Origin: Ctena decussata
Taxonomy: Eukaryota; Mollusca; Bivalvia; Lucinida; Lucinidae
Direction of reading: 5' to 3'
Length of the DNA stretch: 64,000 nt
Assembly: GCA_963989385.1 (NCBI GenBank)
Contig: OZ022501.1
Coordinates: 85,048,979-85,112,978 of the forward strand
This document shows, one piece after another, positions 36,401 through 44,138 of this stretch (within the stretch, counting starts at the first letter, position 1; each line of letters begins with the position of its first letter). The notes under the pieces are model-generated. The model saw only the letters and a program-made list of their open reading frames with translations. It was not told where the DNA came from and did no database searches. The translations under genes were made by a program, and so were the position numbers.

Positions 36401-39400
36401 CGTCAAACTGACGTCGATGCGAAGTCATTACGTCGCATCGACGTCAGTACGACGTCTTTTCAACGTTATGTGCCTGCTGGGCATTACCAGTTATTCTTCT
36501 CAGTCTTGGCATCCTTGACCCAACATATCCAGCGACATGCGCACCCAGACTATGACCAATCAAGTGAATGTTAGACATGGACACCCCTTGGTGGTCCTTC
36601 AACAGCTGGATCAACTGGGCCACCTCGGCTCCTACCACACGTGTGTTAACCGCGGCTTGGGAGTACGGGAATCCGGCACCATTGCCCCAGTCCACTGTTA
36701 TTACATTCATTGGAGTCTGTAATAAAAACAAGCGCATGGTAAATAATTCTCAGAAACAAACAGAGCTTCAGATACAGATACAGATAAAACGACTTAAGTC
36801 GTTGCTATGCTGTTGCAAAGGCTAAATTTCTGTAAAGGAGATTCCCTACAACTATGAATTTGCCCTGGAGGAACAGTCTTTTTCAGACTGTTCCTCCAGA
36901 GCAAATTTCGTAGCTGTAGGGAATCTCCTTCATAGAAATTCTGCCTTAGCAACAGCATAGCAACCACATAAGTCGTTTTATAAATATGGCCCCAGGTTGG
37001 TTTCGATGCTAAAAACGGGAAAGGTAAAGGTTTAACGTAGCCTTGTGACCATAGGGGCAGTGGTTGTTAAAGGCCCATCGTATCTTGGGCACAGCATATA
37101 GAAGACTGAGCTCATGCCTCTCGTTTCGCTGACTTTATCCTCCCCTTATTCGAAAGATACCCATTGACTGCTGGGTTGACATAGCGACTTTTCAAGTCCC
37201 TGGATTCGAACCCGTGACCTTCTTTACCATAGTCGACCACCTATACCTGTGACCTTCTTTACCATAGTCGACCACCTATACCCGTGACCTTCTTTACCAA
37301 AGTCGACCATCTATACCCGTGACCTTCTTTACCATAGTCGACCACCTATACCCGTGACCTTCTTTACCATAGTCGACTACCTATACCCGTGACCTCCTTT
37401 ACCATAGTCGACCACCTATACCCATGACCTTCTTTACCATAGTCGACCACCTATACCCGTGACCTTCTTTACCATAGTCGACCACCTATACCCGTGACCT
37501 TCTTTACCATAGTCGGCCACCTATACCCGTGACCTCCTTTACCATAGTCGACCACCTATACCCGTGACCTCCTTTACCATAGTCGACCACCTATACCCGT
37601 AACCTTCTTTACCATAGTCGACCACCTATACCTGTGACCGTCTTTACCATAGTCGACCACCTTTACCCGTGACATTCTTCACCATAGTCGACCACCTATA
37701 CCCGTGACCTTCTTTACCATAGTCGGCCACCTATAACCGTGACCTCCTTTACCATAGTCGACCACCTATACCCGTGACCTTCTTTACCATAGTCGACCAC
37801 CTATACCCGTGACCTTCTTTACCATAGTCGACCAGCTATACCTATGACCTTCTTTACCATAGTCGAGCACCATTACCCGTGACCTTCGTTACCATAGTCG
37901 ACCACCTATACCTGTGACCTTCTTTACCATAGTCGACCACCTATACCCGTGACCTTCTTTACTATAGTCGACCACTCATCTTCGGTGCCTATCTAATTGC
38001 AATAATAAATCCGAGCTAATACTTAGTTATTTGCGACGATAATATGTTGTTTCCTTCATTAGAAGCGCTTCACGAGTCAAACAAAACAGAAGCCACAACA
38101 TATCTTTTATAGAGAAATAAGAAAACACTCAGATATGTCTTCAAAACACGGCTGAAATCAGTATTCAGGGTTCGAGGTTATAAACCTTTGGGATAATCTC
38201 AAATTCAAAATACAGCACACTGATTGGTTGCTTCCGAGCATATGCTCGGAAGCAGCCAATCAGTGTGCTTTATTTTGAGTTTGAGAATGTACTCCAGTTT
38301 TATAACCTCGGGGCCTGGAAAAGCATTTTCCAATGAACAAGGCATAAAATTACGACAATTGGCAGCGTGACTGTCTGATTTTGAAAGAGGAAATTTTGAA
38401 ATTTTACATGGTAAAATAGACCTGTAGTTGAAGCAACAATTATTATTTAGACAATTCTGTGAATGGTTGCAGTTAGATAACGTAATCAAATTTATGTCAT
38501 TAAAAAATAATATACAGGTATAAAAAAATAAAAAGATGCACTCCTAGCGTTCCAGATTGTCGGGACTAATATGCCACGATTCGTTCTTATCTTTAAAAGT
38601 GTTACCATTATGATGATCCGGACTATGATATGTGTAAACTGACAAGAAGCAAACAAGCTAAAACTTATGTAATTCCTTTCCAGAGTGCTAAGCAAATTAG
38701 CTAGACTGATATTCAGTCTCATCCTCTCTGATCCCGTTTTAAGGGCAGCTGAGTACTACTTCGAGCCAATTTATAGCTGGAGCTTGATAAAGATTAAAAA
38801 TATTCAGAAAAGTAATATAACCTTTATTTCTCTCAATTCATACAAAGTATGAAATAAGAGGAGCATTCAATACAAACACATCAATTTAAAGTAAAATATG
38901 CTTTGAGTAGGAGACTTGTATAAGTCTACAAATTAGCATACGGTATGCAATACCTACGGCCAGATATTCTATATTTCTAAACCAGATTCACCTTTTAACC
39001 TTTAATCTGCTGCTTGCAAAACTACTGACACTAGATTAAGACTATCAACCCAGCGGGCACATGACGTCAAAATGACGTCATATTGACGTCGATGCGACGT
39101 CGTTACGTCGCATCGACGTCAGTACGACGTCATTTCAACGTCATGTGCCTGCTGGAAAGAAGCTGATCACGTTATCATTGCTTGTCATTCAGTATAATTT
39201 TCTGTGAAAAACTTAAATGATAAACGAACTAGTTTAGGTGCGTTCAGAGGAAGCAACTCTGTTATTTTTATTTTTGCCTCCCTTCTCAATGGGGATAAAC
39301 CCTTATAGGAAAGAATTTGCTCTTTTAAGAACAGACTCCATTAAGGAAACCAAAACAAACAGGAAGCCACAAACAGCTATTTGAGCCGCGACACGAGAAA

Positions 39401-42400
39401 ACCAACAAAGTGGTTGTGCGCCGAGCCCAAACTCAGATCAGCCTGGGCATCCGTCAAAGCTAATCAGACTCTTCGCAAAGCGCTGAAAAGGTAGATAAGG
39501 GTCTAAACGTTCTCCATGCGGACAGCGAGGACTTTGATCAGACTAGGCACACAACCACTTTGTTGGTTTTCTCTTGTCGCGGCTCATTTCTCTATGTTTA
39601 CGTGGCAAAATATCATGCGGCTATATCCGTTCTCCCTAATTTCTATGCTGTTTGAATGCAAAGTGAAAACGTCCTGGTTAAAAGATACACTATCACAGGG
39701 TATAATCGATTCCGCCAATTTTCGCTTCCTGCAGAGACTGTACGTCATATTTGGCTTCCGCCGAGACTGTCCGCGAACTCTTGCTTCCTGCCGAGACTAC
39801 TGTCCTCGTAAAATGGCTTCCTGCCGAGACTGTCCGCGTGATTCTGCTTCCTGCCGAGAGCCTCGGCAGGAAGCAGAATCACGCGGACAGTCTCTGCAGG
39901 AAGCCATTTATCATGTACAGAAGTCTCGGCAGGAAGCAAAAGATTGCGGACAGTCTCGGCGGAAGCCAAATATGCTGTACAGTCTCTGCAGGAAGCGAAA
40001 ATTAGCGGAATCGATTATTACTTGTGACTATGCATGTCATCACTTCCTCTTAAGTGTTTTCTTTTTGCTATATGGCTATTATATTTACCTTTCTAAGAAG
40101 CTCATCCGCCATATCCCTCACCCATTGGACCTGACCGTGCTGCAGAAAACCGTGGATGATAAATTTGACGGGAAGCTCATTGTCAAAGGCTGATCGTGCA
40201 AGGACATCCGGGTTATTTCGAGAGATTACTTCTGGACGAACTGCACGTTGTAATGTATACAATCTAGAAAAGACAGTATATTTGTTAAAACACAACGTGA
40301 AACATTCTTTTGATCATTTGTCCAGGAGAGACTCGACACGCGTCAGCTTTACCAGGCCCAAAGATTATAAAAAAAATTTCATGCTCAACTCAGCTGAGCA
40401 TGAAATTTGACTTGCTAATAAATAGCAAATTATTGATAAGTACTGATTGATTGATTTGATGCTTAACGTCCACGGTAAACAACTATGTCCATGTCGGGAC
40501 GGTCAGTTAACCTAACCACACTATTCCTGGGCAGGCTTAGATCTCCTAAGCGGTTAACCAGTACTAAGTGCACATACTTTCGCCAGTAGCTGACAACTGC
40601 CCTTCTTGAATCAGCGGAAGGAGAAACGAAAGTATGTGGCCAGACCGGGTTTCGAACCCAGGACCTCTGACTTATGAGTCAGGTGCTCTACCGATTGCGC
40701 TACCCGGCCCGGCTTATTGATAAGTACAGTTGTTTTCTTGTTCAGTTTAGCTGAGTATGAGTTTTTCTCTGCTTATCAATACGAAAATGCCAACATTAGT
40801 TTGCATTTTCATATTTATCAGCAGAGAAAATTTTATTCTCAGCTGAGTTGAGCATGAGAAAAGTTTTATAACCTCGGGGCCACGATTCGTCCATGAGTCA
40901 ACTCGACATGGGTTTGCTCTACCAGGCCAACTCGACCCCTAATAGCATTTTATTATTCGGCAAGCAGCAGGCAGAGATGTGTCTCTGCACCTAAGGCTGG
41001 TGTTGGAAATTTCATTTGACTGAGCATGATTTCTTATTATTAGAAATCAGCATATCGGCTCTAGTTCCAGCAACAATTTATTATTTTTAAAAGACGGGAA
41101 AAGTACAACACATTCAACTGAGTCATGGGACTCAGTGGGCACACAACGTTGATCAACGTTGATTCAACGTCAGACAGGACGCTGAATCAACGTTGATTCA
41201 ATATTGGTTCAACGTTATGTGTCTGCTTGGGAATAACTGAACTGTTAATGGTTAGATGTGGCCCATTATAAAATTTGACAGAGAAAAGATTGCACTTTGT
41301 GCTCAGGTGAGCTAAAATGAGAGCAAAAGAACCATGAGTGTCAGGAATTGTAAGTGTCATTTTTTGTCTTCATCTTTAGTAATTTTCCAAAAGTGTTGAG
41401 AGAGAAGTCGACTTTGACATTGAACGACAAATCTTTCCCCTGAAGCGAACACAAAATATGACAGCGTCCATCCCAACGCAGCAGATGACGTCACGAATCT
41501 TCTCATGTTTTGTCTTTTTTCCCCTATTTTTCTTGCTAGGAATAAATTGCCATTTTCTTCCTTGCGGTTATACTTTGAATCTAAATTCTAAGAAAGCTCA
41601 TTATGGAAGAAGTTTCATAGAATTGCTGTTTTAAAAAAGGAACTCTTGAAATAAAACGTGTTAATTACCTGAATATCGTGTGAATCACATCCGGTCTTTG
41701 CGGAAGTAGGCCGTCGGTATTGTTGAATGGATGCGCGTTGGAAAAGCAGCCTAAATCATCATAACAAGAGGTAGAACGTCGATGACGACTTGCAGCCGAG
41801 GCTAGCCCTTGGCTATAGCTATAAACTGAAAACAGATTCAAGTTGAAAAAGAAAAGTTACATCCTCACAACACGTCTAAAGGCGTCTGGGACCGATGCAT
41901 TCTGAGGCAGTATTTTTCAGACATGCACAGTCCAGTTTTCAAAAACATGCAAGTTTGAATTTTGTCGGAGCAAAATGCATTTGAATGCATTTTGCTCCGA
42001 CTATAATTCAAACGTGTAAGCCCTAAGTAGCCTGCGTTTGTTTGCAGACTGGTCTGGAGCGACTCTCATTTTATGTTTTTCAGTAGATTTTGTCACGAGG
42101 CGGCTCATAATGATAACATCTTTCTTCATCATTTTGGCTGCAGGCACACCAGAGTCGCTTTTAGAGAATATGACATTGTGTTTCTTTAAATACCACAAAG
42201 CCATATGTTCCCGACTCCGACATTCACTTTTGCGGTCAAGTGTTCTTGCCCTGATAGTGCAACTATTTTTCATGCAGTCTATGCATTTAAAACCAAAAAT
42301 TGAAATTACAATTTAATGTTAAGATGACATGACTTGTCTGACTAAAGTTAATTACATGGCAAAACCGCTTTGTAAAGCTTTCCTTCTTGTTCTTGTTCGG

Positions 42401-43846
42401 TGTGTTTGAATTAGATAACACAGTCAAGGAAATGAAAGGATAACGTTCAACCACATATTTATATGTTCAAAGATTGTTACAGCCGTCTGTGGATGTTTTA
42501 AAATAACTGAAATTAAATTGTCTATCAAATTACATGTCGCAACATAATGCAACATGTATAAACGGATGCAACATTTCCTGATAAGTAACCGAATCCAGTG
42601 ATTTTCTAGTCTATTTTCTTTAATTGAACCGAAGCAAAAATTATGGGTATGGTGGGGGCGGGGGTTCACTTACTACTGAAGTATATTCTTCTGTTTAATA
42701 CTCTGTTTCAAGTCAACAGACAATATGTTTATTCTATTTTACAAATATACCTCATGGTCTACCCTAGAACATATTCATCATGGTGTTCCATTTGTTAGTG
42801 TGGTGTGTGGTGTGCCCGAACTGCTAGATCTGCAGCAAAATATGGTTTTCCAAGATATTTGAGCCGCGACACGAGAAAACCAACAAAGTGGTTGTGCGCC
42901 CAGCGCAGACTCAGATCAGACTGGTCATCCACCCTGTCTGATCTGAGTCTGCTCTGGGCGCACAACCACATTGTTGGTTTAGTCGTGTAGCGGCTCATTT
43001 TTGGTCTTTTTGCAATACAAACCTATTTTTATCAATACTCCCTCAAAAATGAGTATGTGTTACGGGGCTAAGAAATCTTAAATAATCTAAACTCCGCAAC
43101 TGCCGTCATTTGCCATTGGAAGTTAGTAACCCGTTTAATGTGACGTCAATCTGGCGTCGTGGTCAATGGCGATTTTTAAAATTGGACATATTATCGTTTG
43201 AATGAATCCAGTTATGGCTATGGCTGTTAATCGTGAAGACAAACACGGTCGTTACAAATTTTCTGCACCAATAATTTCGGGTAAATTATATCATAAACCA
43301 CATATGGTGTAATAAAGTGTACACATGAAAATTGATCTTTTTTCCTTTTCTTTTCTTTTTCTTTCTACGTTCATCGGGTGATAAGGCTACAATAGCCGTT
43401 GCTGAAATTCTTCATGGAGTGTTTCACCTTCATTAAATAGATAGTTCCGAGACACACACAGAATATCACTCAAAGGTCACCAGATAATTTATAACTGACC
43501 AATGCAACGACAACCTAGCATGTGACATAGTCCCACAAACAAAATCGCACGTATTAAATGTCCCACAATATTTCTGATTTTACCAAGTTACAGTTAATGA
43601 AGGGAAGCATGTTTAAAGTAGGCGTGAATTCGGAACGGTGAATTTAACTACTTCATCACCAGATAAGTTTCGAAAATAATATCCAAGACTCAGCAACATG
43701 TCTGCTCAAATAGAAATAGAATTTCACACATGCTTCTGAAACAAATGGATATGTAGTTCATGAAATCGAAATTATATGGCATTATATTCGGACAGAAGGA
43801 TGGTACACTCACCAATAAGAAAAATCCAACAGGCTCGAATCGCCAT
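23622..43846 (-). CDS. Secreted pancreatic-type triacylglycerol lipase (lipase family), 8 exons seen
   Basis: Exons, in transcript order: 43813-43846, 41669-41825, 40089-40263, 36488-36716, 35231-35350, 32798-32923, 31663-31902 and 23622-23733. All have GT/AG borders and matching phases, and they encode about 398 residues. The protein starts with a hydrophobic signal peptide ([12 protein letters not shown]...), followed by [10 protein letters not shown], typical of mature pancreatic lipases. The alpha/beta hydrolase domain has the oxyanion/strand segment [12 protein letters not shown], the nucleophile elbow GHSLGAH (Ser178), the acid in GLDPAEPDF (Asp201) and the base in CSHSRS (His290). The lid loop between Cys262 and Cys288 is full length. 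Exons 7-8 enter the C-terminal PLAT/colipase-binding domain. Expected reaction: hydrolysis of tri-, phospho- or galactolipids outside the cell, for example in the digestive gland; the exact substrate cannot be read. About 70 C-terminal residues, expected below 23622, were not found. A paralogue of vertebrate PNLIP/PNLIPRP2 is the best description. Confidence 0.9.
23815..24050 (+). mobile_element. SINE-1, 5'-truncated
   Basis: It starts inside the tRNA-like head at AGAGGTCCTGGGTTTGAAAC and runs through the body (CTGATTCAAGAAGGGCAGTT, GTACTGGTTAACCGCTTAGG) to an AATCAATTAAT tail. Confidence 0.8.
24166..24726 (-). repeat. Ngaro split repeat B2 (3' end)
   Basis: 561-bp copy of B1. Its outer end at 24166 is the 3' boundary of the element; beyond it the sequence (TTGTTTACG) is unrelated. 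Confidence 0.9.
24841..24987 (-). repeat. Ngaro split repeat A2
   Basis: 147-bp copy of A1. It abuts B1, sharing one A at 24987. Confidence 0.9.
24987..25548 (-). repeat. Ngaro split repeat B1
   Basis: 562 bp, matching 24166-24726 except AACG versus AAAG near 25031 and one extra A in an A run near 25506. Confidence 0.9.
25549..26163 (-). other. Ngaro non-coding stretch where a recombinase ORF would be expected
   Basis: About 600 bp between the RNase H stop and B1 with no ORF above 60 residues and no visible H-x-x-R...Y recombinase pattern. Probably an internal deletion. Confidence 0.6.
26164..27734 (-). pseudogene. Ngaro ORF2, reverse transcriptase/RNase H, frameshifted
   Basis: Immediately after the ORF1 stop the same frame reads [20 protein letters not shown] and into a DIRS-like [37 protein letters not shown] (first catalytic Asp) and [13 protein letters not shown] (catalytic LDD). 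Around 26865-26885 the frame is lost near LDSWNMEE and resumes at +1 relative position as [17 protein letters not shown]. By comparison with family layout, some residues are probably missing at this point. The RNase H that follows keeps its acidic residues: TDAS, FRELYP, CDNQST and TADSLSRL. It stops at 26164. The enzyme would copy the element RNA, but this copy is broken between RT and RNase H. Members of this order normally carry a tyrosine recombinase after RNase H; none is visible. Confidence 0.85.
27735..29147 (-). CDS. Ngaro ORF1, gag-like protein with Cys/His knuckles
   Basis: 470 residues from an ATG 320 bp inside A1. Residues about 1-65 are basic then SAP-like ([20 protein letters not shown]). 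Residues about 70-150 are Ser/Thr/Gln-rich low complexity. A helical middle follows, and the C-terminus carries cysteine knuckles ([47 protein letters not shown]) expected to bind nucleic acid. The ORF is unbroken. It ends with TGA at 27737-27735 and the same frame continues open into the RT, so gag and pol are separated by one stop codon. Confidence 0.85.
   Translation of the reverse strand: MASRSRQSRRVKRSQPYDISNSTNWTSAQLRTELATLGLNLSPKTIPKAALRQMYDQLKSRGSVQMQDNSVQDRDQHSDLTGTEQSTEQEHTETQPSSVSSGAEKSTSVLSGSVDTQPNSVLSGVVISTESTSVHSGSELVQNTLGMVTSMQNTIATLQGTINTLLQKQTVPDKRTNPLMEFYKDKMEQSQQTNASANMNKNGVAADELPHIDVVSDSLKKNILAGKYVNLACLLMPDYEAPSVPDDSLHGLGFLLKGRRDHRLDRSLSITQFFKAFGMFKRIMCEAYPLRRNELDLYEADIGNIFEHYGDIFYQYHVQFTKRAAAYMSKGIKVDWSRRDKDVFQLLIGGAKTKICEHCSLVDHQCAFCPSQIDQQLPSKKSNDSLTGISKQDPTRDSIGRPRLFHNGKEICNNFNSQGGCKRNICYFSHVCKKCKNSSHGSVSCVPHPKNSSSEVPNKVVEKSKLNAAD
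29467..29613 (-). repeat. Ngaro split repeat A1
   Basis: 147 bp, identical to 24841-24987. It marks the 5' end of the element; the next base outward (29614) is host intron. Confidence 0.9.
29614..30076. mobile_element. MITE-like repeat with TGCGTTTACACG/CGTGTGAACGCG termini, copy 1
   Basis: Core about 29646-30075. Left GCTGCGTTTACACGGGCAAA, right TTTGCTCGTGTGAACGCGGC. Interior rich in TTTGTCACA/TGTGACAAA. Copy 2 follows directly downstream in the same orientation. Confidence 0.75.
30077..30757. mobile_element. Same repeat, copy 2, split by another MITE
   Basis: Direct neighbour of copy 1, about 85-90% alike, interrupted at 30194-30374. Confidence 0.75.
30194..30374. mobile_element. Tc1/mariner-type MITE, CAGTCAAACCTG termini
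   Basis: TACAGTCAAACCTGCTTATC at the left and AAGACAGGTTTGACTGTA at the right, within TA dinucleotides. It is nested in the previous repeat, so it is younger. Confidence 0.82.
30770..31440. repeat. Fragment of the 18.4-kb composite family, interrupted by C370 (30935-31169)
   Basis: GGGGTATACTGGTTTACAAC, a CTGTCCGTC tract and CGTCAAAGATTCCTCC match the 18.4-kb element. After the C370 insertion, TTTCGTCAAAGGTTGC and GTATCACGAGGTGGG continue it. Ends in a C-rich run (31338-31371). Confidence 0.65.
30935..31169 (+). repeat. C370 dispersed repeat, 3' two-thirds
   Basis: Contains GATATTGTCAGGGTCACTGA, TTATTAGCCGAAACTACG and CTTGAAGGAACTCTTTAAGA. Confidence 0.75.
31432..31645 (-). mobile_element. 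SINE-2 copy next to lipase exon 7
   Basis: On the minus strand it carries a box-B-like GGGTTCGAACTCGGGATT. It ends about 20 bp from the exon 7 splice donor. Related to 37020-37212. Confidence 0.6.
31663..31902 (-). CDS. Lipase exon 7: catalytic histidine, end of catalytic domain
   Basis: Phase 1 in and out. [17 protein letters not shown] holds the second lid cysteine (Cys288) and the catalytic base His290. It is followed by the cysteine pattern [16 protein letters not shown] and [19 protein letters not shown], the bridge to the PLAT domain. Confidence 0.92.
31975..32167. mobile_element. D palindrome, copy 2
   Basis: Ends TTTATAAAACGACTTAAGTG and CTTAAGTCGTTTTATAAA. Inner arms GGAGATTCCCTACAACT/AGTTGTAGGGAATCTCC. 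Lies in lipase intron 6. Confidence 0.8.
32168..32797. other. Lipase intron 6; no gene seen
   Basis: Contains a short CCGTCTCGCCGATGCGGTT hairpin (32265-32285) related to the array at 47.4 kb. Confidence 0.5.
32798..32923 (-). CDS. Lipase exon 6: start of lid
   Basis: Phase 1 in and out. It encodes [19 protein letters not shown], then [20 protein letters not shown]. The Cys of PGC (Cys262) is the first cysteine of the lid disulphide. Confidence 0.9.
32924..34678. other. Lipase intron 5, simple repeats only
   Basis: (GA)n at 33452-33487 and a second GA-rich patch at 33600-33630, each followed by similar text (GTCATGA.CTCGGACTAAAT), so a unit of about 150 bp was duplicated. Nothing coding. 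Confidence 0.55.
34679..34915. mobile_element. GAGCC-family MITE, copy 5
   Basis: Left end mutated (AAGCAGCGACACGAC). Flanks ATTT and ATTA. In lipase intron 5. Confidence 0.82.
35078..35184. mobile_element. Palindrome with CCCAGCAGGCACA end and GTTGAATCAAC steps
   Basis: Shares the outer end of the CRE palindromes but the inside repeats TTGATTCAACGTCATGACGT and inverses. Sister copy 41131-41231. It lies 47 bp from lipase exon 5. Confidence 0.75.
35231..35350 (-). CDS. Lipase exon 5: catalytic aspartate
   Basis: Phase 1 in and out. It encodes [16 protein letters not shown], where Asp201 of LDPAEP is the catalytic acid, then [17 protein letters not shown]. Confidence 0.92.
35606..35926. mobile_element. 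Inverted-repeat MITE, CTGGCAACCAGCTGCCAGTC arms
   Basis: ATCCGTAGATTTTACGGTAG with TGGCAACCAGCTGCCAGTCC at left; GGACTGGCAGCTGGTTGCCA with CTACCGTGAAATCTACGG at right. In lipase intron 4. Confidence 0.8.
36032..36135. repeat. (ATGG)n microsatellite
   Basis: About 104 bp of ATGG units with ATGC variants at the right end. In lipase intron 4. Confidence 0.95.
36385..36481. mobile_element. CRE palindrome next to lipase exon 4 donor
   Basis: CCCAGTGAGCACCTGACGTC to GTGCCTGCTGGG. Arms meet around GCGAAGTCATTACGTCGC. Its end lies 6 bases from the exon 4/intron 4 border. Confidence 0.82.
36488..36716 (-). CDS. Lipase exon 4: catalytic serine
   Basis: 76 codons from [15 protein letters not shown] to [15 protein letters not shown] carries the nucleophile Ser178. 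[17 protein letters not shown] is the helix typical of the family. The donor is CTG|GTAATG, and a CRE-palindrome transposon begins only 6 bases inside the intron. Confidence 0.92.
36783..36993. mobile_element. D palindrome, copy 3 (most complete)
   Basis: Centre GGAGGAACAGTCTTTTTCAG/ACTGTTCCTCC. Outer arms ACGACTTAAGTCGTTGC/CAACCACATAAGTCGT. In lipase intron 3, about 70 bp from exon 4. Confidence 0.85.
37020..37212 (-). mobile_element. SINE-2, 3' part
   Basis: On the minus strand GGGTTCGAATCCAGGGAC resembles a tRNA box B. The body matches 31432-31645 (TAGCCTTGTGACC, CCCATTGACTGCTGG). The tRNA side runs into the minisatellite. Confidence 0.65.
37214..37978. repeat. 35-bp minisatellite, about 22 copies
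   Basis: Unit TGACCTTCTTTACCATAGTC followed by GACCACCTATACCCG. Most copies differ at 0-3 positions. In lipase intron 3. Confidence 0.95.
38166..38313. mobile_element. Palindromic MITE with long hairpin
   Basis: Central arms GATTGGTTGCTTCCGAGCAT/ATGCTCGGAAGCAGCCAATC. Ends GAGGTTATAAA and TTTATAACCTC. Confidence 0.8.
38314..39048. other. Lipase intron 3; no gene seen
   Basis: AT-rich; nothing recognised. Confidence 0.5.
39049..39155. mobile_element. CRE palindrome, best-preserved copy
   Basis: CCCAGCGGGCACATGACGTC to GACGTCATTTCAACGTC and ATGTGCCTGCTGG. It contains ATGACGTCAT and several ACGTC steps, and folds on itself almost completely around CGTCGTTACG. Confidence 0.88.
39383..39595. mobile_element. 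GAGCC-family MITE, copy 6 (213 bp)
   Basis: Exact ATTT on both sides. Lacks part of the right arm. Confidence 0.88.
39694..40026. mobile_element. CACAGGG-family palindrome, copy 2
   Basis: 333 bp with duplication ACTAT (39689-39693 and 40027-40031). Centre GAGAGCCTCGGCAGG. Right terminus mutated to TACTTGTG. In lipase intron 3, 62 bp from exon 3. Confidence 0.92.
40089..40263 (-). CDS. Lipase exon 3
   Basis: Split codon AG|A restores [11 protein letters not shown]. The exon continues with [19 protein letters not shown] and [16 protein letters not shown], where IHGF is the conserved beta-strand/oxyanion region of the family. Phase 2 in, phase 0 out. A CACAGGG palindrome ends 62 bp further along the transcript, in intron 3. 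Confidence 0.88.
40372..40880. mobile_element. Palindromic repeat split by SINE-1
   Basis: AAATTTCATGCTCAACTCAG/CTGAGCATGAAATTT at the left; GTTTAGCTGAGTATGAG, CTCAGCTGAGTTGAGCATGA and TTTTATAACCTCGGGGCC at the right. The last block also ends the 38.2-kb MITE. Confidence 0.65.
40444..40713 (-). mobile_element. SINE-1, full length with 14-bp target duplication
   Basis: The minus-strand head GGGTAGCGCAATCGGTAGAG and box B GGTTCGAAACCC give a tRNA-like promoter with CAT in the anticodon place. The body has CTGATTCAAGAAGGGCAGTT. The tail is (ATCA)n. TTATTGATAAGTAC flanks both ends (40430-40443, 40714-40727). 270 bp. Confidence 0.92.
41131..41231. mobile_element. Palindrome with GTTGATTCAACGT steps
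   Basis: CTCAGTGGGCACACAACGTT to ACGTTATGTGTCTGCTTGGG. Sister of 35078-35184. In lipase intron 2. Confidence 0.75.
41669..41825 (-). CDS. Lipase exon 2: mature N-terminus
   Basis: The acceptor is TTTTCAG at 41826 and above; the donor is TTCAG|GTAATT. It encodes [16 protein letters not shown], then [17 protein letters not shown], a conserved N-terminal motif of pancreatic lipases, and a possible N-glycosylation site (NNT). Using the alternative AG seven bases later would hit a stop, which fixes the acceptor. Confidence 0.85.
41945..42012. repeat. Perfect-looking hairpin
   Basis: GTCGGAGCAAAATGCATTTG/AATGCATTTTGCTCCGAC, extended by AGTTTGAATT/AATTCAAAC. In lipase intron 1. Confidence 0.8.
42013..42860. 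other. Lipase intron 1; no gene seen
   Basis: A 92-residue plus frame (42038-42316) and its antisense partner show no family likeness. Confidence 0.45.
42861..42996. mobile_element. GAGCC-family MITE, copy 7, internally deleted (136 bp)
   Basis: Both ends kept, ATTT on both sides, the middle about 100 bp missing. Confidence 0.9.
43813..43846 (-). CDS. Lipase exon 1: start codon and signal peptide
   Basis: ATG at 43846-43844 followed by 11 codons ([11 protein letters not shown]) and a donor G|GTGAGT. Joined in phase 1 to exon 2 it gives an 18-22 residue hydrophobic leader ending SQGLASA, a good signal-peptidase site. A GAGCC-family MITE starts 57 bp upstream of the ATG. Confidence 0.75.
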
Positions 43847-43902
43847 TTCTTAGTTTCTGTGTACGCCTAAACTTTGATACTGAAACTTGTTAATCAACAG
43901 TT

Positions 43903-44138
43903 GAGCCGCGACGCGAGAAAACCAACAAAGTGGTTGTGCGCCCAGCGCAGACTCAGATCAGCCTGGGCATCCGCCCAGACTGATCAGAGTCTTCGCTGTA
44001 CGCATGGAGGTAGTTTAGTCCCTTAGCTACCCTTTAAGCGCTTAGCAAAGAGTCTGACCAGATCGGGCAGATGCCCAGGCTGATCGGAGTCTGCGCAGGG
44101 CGCACAACCACATTGTTGGTTTTCTCGTGTCGCGGCTC
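43903..44138. mobile_element. GAGCC-family MITE, copy 8, in lipase 5' flank
   Basis: AGTT on both sides. Its near end lies 57 bp upstream of the lipase ATG, so it is in the 5' UTR or core promoter. Confidence 0.9.

Noticed and set aside
37214..37978. Regular 35-bp repeats as a CRISPR array
   Set aside because: There are no spacers; the repeats are contiguous and lie in a eukaryotic intron.
39745..40005. Short ORFs repeating AETV/LPAE on both strands (also at 22.1, 50.7 and 63.6 kb)
   Set aside because: They come from the mirrored modules of the CACAGGG palindrome.
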